Below, piece after piece: positions 49,674 through 57,680 of a stretch of DNA of 64,000 nucleotides (its first letter is position 1; each line of letters opens with the position of its first letter). Made by a program: the position numbers and the translations under genes. The stretch covers positions 1,180,501-1,244,500 of the forward strand of contig NZ_CP109067.1 in the NCBI RefSeq assembly GCF_035917335.1. The letters run 5' to 3'. The notes below the pieces were generated by a model. The model was not told where the DNA came from and searched no databases. It was given only the letters and a program-made list of their open reading frames with translations. This stretch comes from Micromonospora sp. NBC_01813 (GTDB lineage: Bacteria > Actinomycetota > Actinomycetes > Mycobacteriales > Micromonosporaceae).

Positions 49674-50155
49674 TGCCCATAACATCGCAGCCGAGAATGA
49701 CGGTTCTGGTGACCGGAGCGGCATCCGACTCCCACACCTGGAACCTGATGTTCCTGCAGCTGTTCGTCGAGGAGCAGGGCCACCGGGTCGTCAACCTCGG
49801 CCCGTGCGTCCCGCCGACGCTGCTGGCGGACTCGTGCCGGACGGTGGCACCGGACCTCGTCGTGCTCAGCAGCGTCAACGGGCACGGCTACCCCGACGGG
49901 CTGCGCGCTGTCACCCAGCTGCGCGACCAGCTCCGCTCGGCGGCGCCGCCCGTGGTGATCGGCGGCAAGCTCGGGGTGACCGGCCCGCTCGCCGCCGAGC
50001 AGGTGCACCGGCTGCTCACGGCCGGCTTCGCCGCGGTGTTCGACGGCGGCGATCTCGACAGCTTCCGGGGCTACCTGCACCGACTGGCGGCCGGTGCGGC
50101 GACGGCCACCGTGCCGGCCACGCCTCGGGTGGACGCCGTCCGGGCGGCGCTGTGA
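49673..50155 (+). CDS. Glutamate mutase (methylaspartate mutase) S subunit, B12-binding
   Basis: A 160-residue cobalamin-binding Rossmann protein. TVLVTGAASDSHTWNLMFLQ carries the B12-ligating His, but the family DxHxxG reads DSHTWN, so the glycine is Asn. LVVLSSVNGHGYPDGL and PPVVIGGKLGVTG match the S>L and GG motifs. With the next gene it interconverts L-glutamate and 3-methylaspartate by an adenosylcobalamin radical mechanism; such pairs supply methylaspartate in friulimicin, nikkomycin and vicenistatin pathways. The GTG start at 49673 may be leaderless; the ATG at 49697 is an alternative. The stop overlaps the next start by one base. Confidence 0.85.
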   Translation: MPITSQPRMTVLVTGAASDSHTWNLMFLQLFVEEQGHRVVNLGPCVPPTLLADSCRTVAPDLVVLSSVNGHGYPDGLRAVTQLRDQLRSAAPPVVIGGKLGVTGPLAAEQVHRLLTAGFAAVFDGGDLDSFRGYLHRLAAGAATATVPATPRVDAVRAAL

Positions 50156-51408
50156 TGACCGGCGCGGTGACCTCCTTCGGCGAGTTCGTCATCGCCGCGG
50201 CGGCCGCCGGGCGGCTGGTCGTCCAGCCCCGGATGGGCTTCAGCGACCCCCGTCAGATGCGTGCCGGCCTGGAATGCACGAGGTTCGCGGCGGCCACCAC
50301 GGTCGGGACGATCACCCTGGACAGCTACACCCGGCTCGGCGACCACCTGGCCGTACACCGCACGCTCGCCGCCGGGACACCGCTCAACGGGTATCCCATC
50401 GTGGCGTACCCGCTGAGTCGGACCCGCGCGTTGCTCGACGGGGTACTCGACCCGACGTTCCCGATCCAGGTACGGCACGGTTCGTCCCGCCCACAGCAGA
50501 TCGTCCGGGCGCTGACCGCCGCGGGGCTCGACGCCACCGAGGGCGGACCGATCTCCTACTGCCTGCCGTACGGCCGCACGCCGCTGCGGGAGTCGGTGAC
50601 GAACTGGGAACGCGCCTGCCACCTGCTGGTCCAGCGGGTCGCGGCGCCGCGGGTACCGCACCTGGAGACGTTCGGCGGCTGCCTGCTCGGCCAGCTCTGC
50701 CCACCCGGTCTGCTGGTGGCGATCAGCCTGCTGGAGGCGCGGTTCTTCGCCCAGCACGGCATCGGCAGCGTTTCGTTGAGCTATGCGCAGCAGACCGACC
50801 CGGCACAGGACGAGGAGGCGGTGCGGGCACTTCGCCGGCTCGCCGGTGAGTTCCTGCCGGCACACGTCGACCGGCATGTCGTGCTCTACGCCTACATGGG
50901 CGTGTATCCGACGTCGGCCGGCGGCGCGCGACGGCTGCTGGAAACGGCCGCCGAGCTCGCCGTCAGGTCCGGTGCCGAACGGCTGATCGTCAAGACGGTC
51001 GCCGAGGCACACCGTATCCCCACGGTCGCGGAGAACGTGGCCGCGCTGGAGACCGCCGCCACCGTCGCGGCGGTGACCGAACGGTCCGCCGACCGCGGCC
51101 CCGCCGCCGGCACCGGCGTGTACGCCGAGGCGCGGACCCTCATCGAGGCCGTGCTGGAGCTGGACGCCGACCCGGGGCGCGCGCTGCTCGCGGCGTTCGC
51201 CCGCGGCGTGCTGGACGTTCCCTACTGCCTGCACCCCGACAACGCCGGCCGCGCCCGCAGCTACATCGACGACGGTGGGCGGCTGCGGTGGGCGACGGTC
51301 GGCCGGATGCCGATCAGACCCGATACGACGCCGGGCGACCGGGCCGCGATGACGTCGTCGCGGCTGCAGTCGGCCCTGAACCACGTGGCCCGGAGCTTCG
51401 ACCGATGA
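50155..51408 (+). CDS. Glutamate mutase (methylaspartate mutase) E subunit
   Basis: A 417-residue catalytic subunit. Family blocks seen are VRHGSSRPQQIVRALTAAG near 102-120, TEGGPISYCLPYGR near 123-136, ETFGGCLLGQLCPPG near 168-182 and a late KTVAEAHRIPTVAEN. It is somewhat shorter than clostridial MutE (about 480 residues). The ATG overlaps the S-subunit stop (TGATG), implying coupled synthesis in the usual S-E order. It makes (2S,3S)-3-methylaspartate, probably the first step of a dedicated precursor pathway for cluster B. Confidence 0.88.
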   Translation: MTGAVTSFGEFVIAAAAAGRLVVQPRMGFSDPRQMRAGLECTRFAAATTVGTITLDSYTRLGDHLAVHRTLAAGTPLNGYPIVAYPLSRTRALLDGVLDPTFPIQVRHGSSRPQQIVRALTAAGLDATEGGPISYCLPYGRTPLRESVTNWERACHLLVQRVAAPRVPHLETFGGCLLGQLCPPGLLVAISLLEARFFAQHGIGSVSLSYAQQTDPAQDEEAVRALRRLAGEFLPAHVDRHVVLYAYMGVYPTSAGGARRLLETAAELAVRSGAERLIVKTVAEAHRIPTVAENVAALETAATVAAVTERSADRGPAAGTGVYAEARTLIEAVLELDADPGRALLAAFARGVLDVPYCLHPDNAGRARSYIDDGGRLRWATVGRMPIRPDTTPGDRAAMTSSRLQSALNHVARSFDR

Positions 51409-52415
51409 ACGCGGAGGCAGACATGCAGCAGCAGGAGCCGTGCGGGCTGGTCCCGCTCGGGGAGCACCTGAGCGCACCGACGACCAGAGCGGCGATGCTC
51501 GTGCAGCAGGAGGCCTTGACGGCGGCGCGGGAGTATCTGCGCGGCCAGGGCTTCGTGGAGTTGCTGCCGCCGCTGGTCGGGCCGGTGACCGATCCCGGCG
51601 GGCGGGGCGCCAAGGCGCTCGACGTCGACTACTACGGACATCCGTACAAGCTGATGACCAGTGCCATCCTGTACAAGCAGGCGTCGCTGCGCGGCTTCGA
51701 CCGGCTCTTCTACGTGGCCCCGAACGTACGCGTCGAGCCGCCGGAGACCGCGACGACCGGCCGCCACCTGGTCGAGTTCCACCAGATCGACGTGGAGATC
51801 GCCGGCGCCGACCGTGCCGGCGCGATGGCCGTCGCCGCCGGTCTGCTCCAGCACGTGGTCCGACGCGTCTGGCAGGAGGTGCCGGACGTGCTGCGCGGCC
51901 TCGGTCGCGACGAGGTCACCTTCGCCGAGTTGCTCGCCGGTGGCTTCGAGGTCTGCACGCACGCCGAGGCGGTCGCCCGGCTGCACGACAGCGGGCACCC
52001 GCAGAGCGGCGACGCCGAGATCGACTGGGTGGGTGAGGAACTGCTGTCGCACAAGGCTGACCGGCCCTTCTTCGTCACCGACTATCCGAAGGGCTCCCGA
52101 GGCTTCTACGACCGGGAGGATCCGCAGCGGCCGGGCACGTTGCGCAACTTCGACCTCATCGCGCACGGCGGCTACGGCGAGCTTGTCAGCGGCAGCGAGC
52201 GCGAGGTCGACTACCGCACGATCGTCACCCGGATGCGGGAGAGCGGCGAGAATCCGGCCAAGTACGACTGGTACCTGCGGGTCGCCCGCGAGGGCATCCC
52301 GGCCAGCGCCGGGTTCGGCATGGGCGTGCAGCGGCTGGTCCGCTACCTCACCGGGTTGGACGCGCTCTGGCAGGTCAGCGCCTACCCGAAGCTCCCCGGG
52401 GTGGTGGCACCGTGA
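51405..52415 (+). CDS. Truncated class II aaRS-like enzyme (AsnRS/AspRS core, AsnA-related)
   Basis: A 336-residue protein that aligns only with the catalytic core of aspartyl/asparaginyl-tRNA synthetases. It has the motif 2 region NVRVEP then TGRHLVEFHQIDVEI near 106-130, and motif 3 GFGMGVQRLVRYL near 306-318. The N-terminal OB-fold anticodon-binding domain is absent. Related tRNA-independent proteins include archaeal asparagine synthetase, and truncated synthetase paralogues are known to load amino acids on carrier proteins. Here it could activate 3-methylaspartate or aspartate for amidation or for transfer to the ACP at 57411; this is inference. ATG 51405 overlaps the previous stop (ATGA); ATG 51423 has a better ribosome site (GGAGG, 5 bp) and is an alternative. 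Confidence 0.82.
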   Translation: MNAEADMQQQEPCGLVPLGEHLSAPTTRAAMLVQQEALTAAREYLRGQGFVELLPPLVGPVTDPGGRGAKALDVDYYGHPYKLMTSAILYKQASLRGFDRLFYVAPNVRVEPPETATTGRHLVEFHQIDVEIAGADRAGAMAVAAGLLQHVVRRVWQEVPDVLRGLGRDEVTFAELLAGGFEVCTHAEAVARLHDSGHPQSGDAEIDWVGEELLSHKADRPFFVTDYPKGSRGFYDREDPQRPGTLRNFDLIAHGGYGELVSGSEREVDYRTIVTRMRESGENPAKYDWYLRVAREGIPASAGFGMGVQRLVRYLTGLDALWQVSAYPKLPGVVAP

Positions 52416-53701
52416 AGAGCCTCACGGCCGTGGAGCTGCCGGAGGAGCAGATCCGGCTGCGGGCCCGCACCGGTACGGCGGCGGTGTTCCCGCCGGCAGG
52501 CGAGTACGGCACCCGGCTGTTCGGTGCGGCGTCGCGGGTCGACTCCGGTGACCCACTGGATCGCGCGCGGCTCGCGCCCCCGGTGTTCATGCCACTGCGG
52601 CTGGAGAAACTCATCGACCTCGGCCGCGAGCCCCTGCACGACGACGTGGACCTGCGTACCGGGATCGGCGGCTTCACCAGCAGCCTGCCGGTGTTCCTCT
52701 CCGCGTTCGGATCGACCCAGGCGGGCAGTGGCGATCTCGCGATCGCCGCCAGCCGCCAGGCGGGCCGACTCGGCGTGCCGATGGTGATCGGCGAGAACAT
52801 GGTCCCGGTGCACGGCTACCGCCGCGGTGGTGCCGCGTCGCCGCTGTTGGCCCGGATCGGGGCGTACCTCGAACAGGCCGACGACCAGCTCGGCGGGGTG
52901 GTCGTGCAGCAGAGCACCGAGGACGCCGACAGCGAGGTGTGGAACCTGGTCTACAGCGACCCGGCGACCGGGCTACTGCTGGCGTCGGGGCGGCTGGCCT
53001 TCGAACTGAAGGTTGGCCAGGGCGCCAAGCCGGGCCTGGGCGGCATGACCGTGCTGCCGGCCGCCGAGGCGGCCCGGCTGGCCGACCGGTTCGCCGTCAG
53101 CGACGTGCTCGACCCGGGCAGCCGGCTGCGCTGCGCCAGCCCGGGCACGTTCACCGCCGAGATCGTCCGCCAGCAGCTGCGGTTCATGCGCAACAACTTC
53201 CCGAAGGCGCGGATCTGGGTGAAGTTCCACCCGGGCCGGGACATCGCCGAGGCGGTCGACGCGGCCTGGCGGGCCGGCGCCGACGCGGTGACGGTCGACG
53301 GCGCTGAGGGCGGCGCCGGCTGGGCGCCGCTGGGCTTCCTCGACGGGGTCGGGCTGCCGCTGGCCGAGTGCCTGCGCCGCATCGGCCAGCCCACCGGATG
53401 CCTGCTGGTCACCGGTCGGATGTGGGAGGGCGGCCGGGTGGTCCGCGCTCTCGCGCTCGGCGCGAGGGCGGCCGGGCTCGGCCGCGCGGCCCTGCTCGCG
53501 GTCGACGAGGACCCCGACGCCGGCCTGGTGCGGCTCGTGGAGAGCCTGGCGCTGGAGTGCCGGCTGCTGATCAGCGCGCTCGGAAAGTACACACCGGACG
53601 CACTCGCCCCGGAGGACGTGTGGTGGCCGGACACGCCACCGCGGTGGACGCCGGCGCCGGATGACCTGCCCGCCGTCGAGCGAATCGGAGGACAGCAATG
53701 A
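52412..53701 (+). CDS. Glutamate-synthase-like FMN-domain protein
   Basis: A 429-residue protein resembling the FMN-binding synthase domain of GltB: FELKVGQGAKPGLGGMTVL near 196-214, then VKFHPGRDIAE and DAVTVDGAEGGAGWAPLGF near 292-310. The cysteine-rich iron-sulfur segment that normally follows (pattern CxxNTCPVG) is missing, and no amidotransferase domain is present. It therefore probably does not act as ordinary glutamate synthase. It may use FMN for an oxidation or reductive amination of an amino-acid intermediate. The GTG start overlaps the previous stop and the end overlaps the next start, so it is coupled between the aaRS-like and KAS III-like enzymes. Confidence 0.78.
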   Translation: MKSLTAVELPEEQIRLRARTGTAAVFPPAGEYGTRLFGAASRVDSGDPLDRARLAPPVFMPLRLEKLIDLGREPLHDDVDLRTGIGGFTSSLPVFLSAFGSTQAGSGDLAIAASRQAGRLGVPMVIGENMVPVHGYRRGGAASPLLARIGAYLEQADDQLGGVVVQQSTEDADSEVWNLVYSDPATGLLLASGRLAFELKVGQGAKPGLGGMTVLPAAEAARLADRFAVSDVLDPGSRLRCASPGTFTAEIVRQQLRFMRNNFPKARIWVKFHPGRDIAEAVDAAWRAGADAVTVDGAEGGAGWAPLGFLDGVGLPLAECLRRIGQPTGCLLVTGRMWEGGRVVRALALGARAAGLGRAALLAVDEDPDAGLVRLVESLALECRLLISALGKYTPDALAPEDVWWPDTPPRWTPAPDDLPAVERIGGQQ

Positions 53702-54627
53702 CCGCCCTGCTGGACGTCGGGTGCCATCTGCCTGACACGAGCGTCGACATCGCCGACATCGGTGCCTCCGTCGGCTCAGACGACGGCCTGATACGGACCT
53801 TTCGTCGGTTCTACGGGCTTGGCTCGGTCCGCCGGGCACCCGGGCAGGACCTCCGCGACATCCTCACCGCCGCCGCCACGAACCTGACCGAGCTGCGCGG
53901 CAACGAGGACCGGGTGCGGTACGTGATCGCCGCGCGCACCGTCGCCACCGTTGCCACGGTCGGCGAGCGGCCGGTCGAGGACGTCTGCGCCGCGCTCGGC
54001 CTGACCAACGCGGTCGTATTCACCCTGACCCAGCACGCCTGCGCCGGAGGGCTGCTGGCGGTGCGGCTCGCCGGTGACCTACTCGACGCGGACGGCGATC
54101 CGGACGCGCTCGCGCTCATCCTGGTCGGGGAGAAGGTTTTCAGCTCGACGCTGGAGATGATCCCGGAGAGCACCGTGATGGGCGAGTCCACCGCGGCGTG
54201 CCTGGTCACCCCCGGCGGTGAGCGGGACCGGCTGCTCGGGTACGCCACCCGCACGATCGGCCGGTACTGCGACGGGTTCCCGCCGTTCGCGCTCGATCCG
54301 GACTTCCTCAAAGACCACAACGAGCTGCTCGCCGGCGTCATGCGGGAGGCATGCCAGCAGGCCGGCCTGAGCGTCGCGGACCTGGCGCTGGTCCTGCCCC
54401 ACAACGTCAACCGGCTCTCCTGGTCATGGACCTGCCGGCTGCTGGGCATTGCGCTGGACCGGGTCTTCCTCGACAACATCCCGGTCACCGGGCACTGCTT
54501 CACCGCCGACCCGTTCATCAACTACATCCACGCCCGGGCCGCCGGCCGGCTGCGCCCCGGAGACCCGTACCTGATGGCCTCGGTGGGGCTGGGCGCCACG
54601 TTCTCCGCCGCGGTCCTGCGTCACTGA
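53698..54627 (+). CDS. KAS III-like enzyme with Cys-His-His active site
   Basis: A 309-residue thiolase-fold protein. The nucleophile is in TQHACAGGLLAV near 116-127 and the first histidine in LPHNVNRLSW near 231-240. Where FabH has Asn (GNTSA), this protein has His (VTGHCFTAD near 264-272). Such altered KAS III relatives often transfer acyl groups rather than perform decarboxylative condensation. It is coupled to the flavoprotein upstream by an ATGA overlap. The ACP at 57411 and the cysteine-less relative at 57681 are plausible partners. Substrate unknown; it may extend or transfer the modified amino-acyl group. Confidence 0.82.
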   Translation: MTALLDVGCHLPDTSVDIADIGASVGSDDGLIRTFRRFYGLGSVRRAPGQDLRDILTAAATNLTELRGNEDRVRYVIAARTVATVATVGERPVEDVCAALGLTNAVVFTLTQHACAGGLLAVRLAGDLLDADGDPDALALILVGEKVFSSTLEMIPESTVMGESTAACLVTPGGERDRLLGYATRTIGRYCDGFPPFALDPDFLKDHNELLAGVMREACQQAGLSVADLALVLPHNVNRLSWSWTCRLLGIALDRVFLDNIPVTGHCFTADPFINYIHARAAGRLRPGDPYLMASVGLGATFSAAVLRH

Positions 54628-54644
54628 GCTTGAAGGGAACCCTT

Positions 54645-56006
54645 ATGTCAGCGCCGAACCTGTCCTTCCTCGAAGGCGTCAAAGACGCGTGCACCGGTGA
54701 CCCGGACACCCCGTTCGTCCTGCTCGGCAACTTCGAGGTCGAAGACGAGTGGGCCCGCGACGAGATCGGCCTGCCCTCGGTCGGCGGCCGGGCCTCGACC
54801 GCGATCGTCAACCGGATGGACGAGTTCGCCGTCCTGCTCGCCGGCAAGGGCGACCACGTCGTGCTGAAGTCCGCGCCGGACCCCGACTACCTCGCATACC
54901 TGGAGGGCCTCGGGCTGAACCTGCCGGAGATTCTGGTCACCGACGAACACGACCCGGCCAACTCGGTCACGGTCGACGCGCTGCGCTCGCCCCGGCTGCT
55001 CGACGAACTGCGGGCGCTCGCGGCGCGCGGGGCGTACCTGCTGCCGCACGGCATCTCGGCACTGGAGGAGGAGCTGTGTTCGCGTACCGGGCTGGCCTCG
55101 GCGCTGCCGTCCGCGAGCCTGGTCAAGTCGGTCAACAGCAAGGTGTACAGCCGGCGGGTCGCCACCGAACTGGGGCTGCCACAGGCATCCGGCTGGGAAT
55201 GTGAGACGGTCGCGGACTTCGCTGCGGCGGCGGTCGACGCCCGTGCCGCGCTGGCCGCTGGCCGCCGACTCGGGGTCAAGGACGCGTTCGGCGTCTCCGG
55301 CAAGGGCATCGTCGTCGTCGACGACGAACGCAAGCTCGACCAGCTGGTACGGATGGTGACCCGGCGCGCCGAGCGCAGTGGCGACCAGCGGCTCGCCCTG
55401 GTCGTGGAGGAGTGGGCCAGCAAGGCGGTCGACCTCAACTACCACTTCACCGTCAGCCGCGACGGCTCGGTCCGGTTCGACTTCGTCAAGGAGGCGATCA
55501 CCGAGAACGGCGTCCATAAGGGGCATCGCATCCCGGCGCGGATCTCCGCCGCGCATCACGCGCAGCTCGAACAGTGCGCAGCGGCGCTGGGCGGCCGGCT
55601 GGCGGTCGACGGGTTCCACGGCGTCGTCGGGGTGGACGCGATCGTCACCACCGACGGCGGGCTGCTGCCCGTGCTGGAGATCAACGCCCGCAACAACATG
55701 TCGACCTACCAGACCGGCCTGCAGGAGGCGTTCATGACCGCCGGGACGGTCGGCATGGCCCGCCAGTACGAGCTGTCGCTCGACGGCGAGGTCGGCTTCG
55801 CCGCCGTGGCCGACCGGCTCGGCGACCAGCTGTACAGCACGGCCACCGGGCGCGGCCTGCTGGTCAACAACTTCGCGACGGTCAACGCCGCCGCGGCCCA
55901 GCAGGAGCAGGGACGCCACTACAGCGGCCGCCTCTACGGGCTGCTGCTGGCCGGATCGGAGACCGAGCTCGCCGAGATCGACCGCGCCGTCACCGCGTCC
56001 CTGTAG
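54645..56006 (+). CDS. ATP-grasp ligase with preATP-grasp domain (BtrJ/PGM1-like)
   Basis: A 453-residue ATP-grasp enzyme. The N-terminal preATP-grasp part reads VLLGNFEVEDEWA near 24-36. The nucleotide-binding part has GVKDAFGVSGKGIVVVDD near 208-225, VVEEW near 249-253 and the metal-binding LEINARNNMSTY near 343-354. These enzymes form acyl-phosphates and couple them to amines or carrier thiols. In butirosin synthesis, BtrJ loads glutamate on ACP BtrI before decarboxylation by BtrK, and here the next two genes are a decarboxylase and an ACP. So it likely loads glutamate or 3-methylaspartate on the ACP; an amide-forming role is the alternative. GAAGGGA precedes the ATG. Confidence 0.83.
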   Translation: MSAPNLSFLEGVKDACTGDPDTPFVLLGNFEVEDEWARDEIGLPSVGGRASTAIVNRMDEFAVLLAGKGDHVVLKSAPDPDYLAYLEGLGLNLPEILVTDEHDPANSVTVDALRSPRLLDELRALAARGAYLLPHGISALEEELCSRTGLASALPSASLVKSVNSKVYSRRVATELGLPQASGWECETVADFAAAAVDARAALAAGRRLGVKDAFGVSGKGIVVVDDERKLDQLVRMVTRRAERSGDQRLALVVEEWASKAVDLNYHFTVSRDGSVRFDFVKEAITENGVHKGHRIPARISAAHHAQLEQCAAALGGRLAVDGFHGVVGVDAIVTTDGGLLPVLEINARNNMSTYQTGLQEAFMTAGTVGMARQYELSLDGEVGFAAVADRLGDQLYSTATGRGLLVNNFATVNAAAAQQEQGRHYSGRLYGLLLAGSETELAEIDRAVTASL

Positions 56007-56031
56007 CCGTCCTCGCGTCCCGGTAGCCGTC
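55994..56031 (+). repeat. Tandem 18-bp repeat spanning the ATP-grasp stop codon
   Basis: CGCGTCCCTGTAGCCGTC at 55994 is repeated at 56014 with one change (G for T). The first copy contains the stop TAG; the second is untranslated. It looks like a small slippage duplication, with no clear function. Confidence 0.8.
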
Positions 56032-56063
56032 ACCGAGCGCCCGTAGAAGGGGAGTCCATTCCG

Positions 56064-57335
56064 ATGTCCGAAGGCCACACCATCCAGGGAATCCCGATCA
56101 CCGAGCTGGTGGAACGGTTCGGGACCCCGCTGTACGTCTACGACGCCGACGTCATCGCCGGGCAGTACCGCGGTCTGCGTGAATCGCTGCACCCGGCGGT
56201 GGAGATGTTCTACTCGCTGAAGGCCAACCCCAACATCAGCATCTGCGCACTGCTGCACTCGCTCGGCGCGCGAGCCGAGGTCTCCTCGCTCACCGAACTG
56301 GTCACCGCGCAGCGTGCGGGCGTGCCCGCCGACCAGATCATGTGCCTCGGGCCGGGCAAGAGCCGGACCGAGATCCTCGCCTGCGTCAAGGACGACGTGC
56401 TGCTCATCTGTGAGTCGTTCGGTGAGCTGGCGCTCATCGACGAGGTCGCGGCCGAGACGGGCACGACCGCCCGGGTCGTGCTGCGGGTCAATCCGAGCTT
56501 CGCGGTCAAGGGCGGCGGACTGACGATGGGCGGCAAACCGCGCCAGTTCGGCATCGACGAGGAGGCGCTGCTCGCCGCCCCTGACCTGGCCGGCCGGCAC
56601 GCTGCCGTGCGGCTCTGTGGAATCCAGGCATACCTGGGGACCCGAATCCTCAGCGAGGACGTGGTCGTCGAGAACAGCGCCCGCATTCTCGACCTCGCCG
56701 AGCGACTGGCCGAGCGGCTCCAGATCCCACTCGACCTGGTGGACGTCGGCGGCGGCCTCGGCGTGGCGTACTTCTCCGGCGAGCGGGACCTGGACGCAGC
56801 CGACCTGACCGCGAAGCTCAACCCGGTCTTCGCCGCGTTCGTCGAGCGGCACCCCGACACCCGGCTGGTGATGGAGCTCGGCCGGTACCTCGTCGGCCAC
56901 AGCGGCCTGTACGCGGTCGAGGTCCGCTATGTCAAGGAGTCCATGGGGGAGCGGTTCGCGGTGGCCGACGGCGGCACCAATCACCACATGGCGGCCGTGG
57001 GCATCGGCTCGTTCGTCAAACGCAACTTCCCGATGCGGCTGCTCAACCGGACCGGCGGCGACCAGCAGGTGCCGTGGAACGTCACCGGTCCCCTCTGCAC
57101 CCCCAACGACACGCTCGGCAAGGCCGTCGAGCTGCCGGTCGACCTGCGCCCCGGTGACGTCGTCGGGGTGGAGCGCTCGGGCGCGTACGGCCCCACCGCC
57201 TCACCGGTGCACTTCCTCAGCCACGGCTACCCGGCCGAGGTCCTCGTCCACGACGGCCAGGCGCGGCTGATCCGTACCCGCGACGACGCCGACAGCATGC
57301 TCGCCAACCAGATCAGGCACGACTTCACCGCCTGA
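56064..57335 (+). CDS. PLP-dependent decarboxylase, alanine-racemase fold (DapDC/BtrK-like)
   Basis: A 423-residue fold-type III decarboxylase. The PLP lysine is in FYSLKANPN near 51-59, the phosphate-binding glycines in VDVGGGLGVAY near 228-238, and the dimer-contributed cysteine in GPLCTPNDTL near 346-355. The family includes diaminopimelate decarboxylase, BtrK (acts on glutamyl-ACP) and VinO (acts on 3-methylaspartyl-ACP). With the glutamate mutase, ATP-grasp ligase and ACP around it, removal of the alpha-carboxylate from ACP-bound 3-methylaspartate to give 3-aminoisobutyryl-ACP is the best guess; glutamate to 4-aminobutyryl-ACP is the alternative. GAAGGGGAG precedes the ATG. Confidence 0.88.
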   Translation: MSEGHTIQGIPITELVERFGTPLYVYDADVIAGQYRGLRESLHPAVEMFYSLKANPNISICALLHSLGARAEVSSLTELVTAQRAGVPADQIMCLGPGKSRTEILACVKDDVLLICESFGELALIDEVAAETGTTARVVLRVNPSFAVKGGGLTMGGKPRQFGIDEEALLAAPDLAGRHAAVRLCGIQAYLGTRILSEDVVVENSARILDLAERLAERLQIPLDLVDVGGGLGVAYFSGERDLDAADLTAKLNPVFAAFVERHPDTRLVMELGRYLVGHSGLYAVEVRYVKESMGERFAVADGGTNHHMAAVGIGSFVKRNFPMRLLNRTGGDQQVPWNVTGPLCTPNDTLGKAVELPVDLRPGDVVGVERSGAYGPTASPVHFLSHGYPAEVLVHDGQARLIRTRDDADSMLANQIRHDFTA

Positions 57336-57410
57336 TCGCACCTGTACCCACCATCCCAGCCTCACCTGATCCCAGCCCTTGAAGCTGATCCCACCCGGAA
57401 GGACACCGTC

Positions 57411-57677
57411 ATGACTGCACTCGCCGAGGCAACCGACCGTCAGCAGATCCTCGACGCGATCGTCGCCGCCCTCTCCGACGTGCTGCGTCAGCAGCTCACC
57501 GGCGTCACCGAGCAGACCCGGCTCTTCGACGACCTCAGCCTCGACTCGACCAGCGTGCTGGGCCTGCTGATGGCGCTGGAGGACGCGCTGGACATGCAGG
57601 TCGACCCGGAGAACCTCGAACAGCGCCACCTGGAGACCGTTGGCGCGCTGGCCGGCTTCATCGCCGAGAGCCGGTGA
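57411..57677 (+). CDS. Acyl/aminoacyl carrier protein
   Basis: An 88-residue carrier protein with LSLDSTSVLGLL, the serine near 44 being the phosphopantetheine site. It lies directly after the PLP decarboxylase and 3 bp before the cysteine-less KAS-like gene, so it is the likely carrier for the amino-acid building block, comparable to BtrI or VinL. It differs clearly from the ACP at 29985 (DSLSLVD), consistent with separate duties. Confidence 0.9.
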   Translation: MTALAEATDRQQILDAIVAALSDVLRQQLTGVTEQTRLFDDLSLDSTSVLGLLMALEDALDMQVDPENLEQRHLETVGALAGFIAESR

Positions 57678-57680
57678 CCG

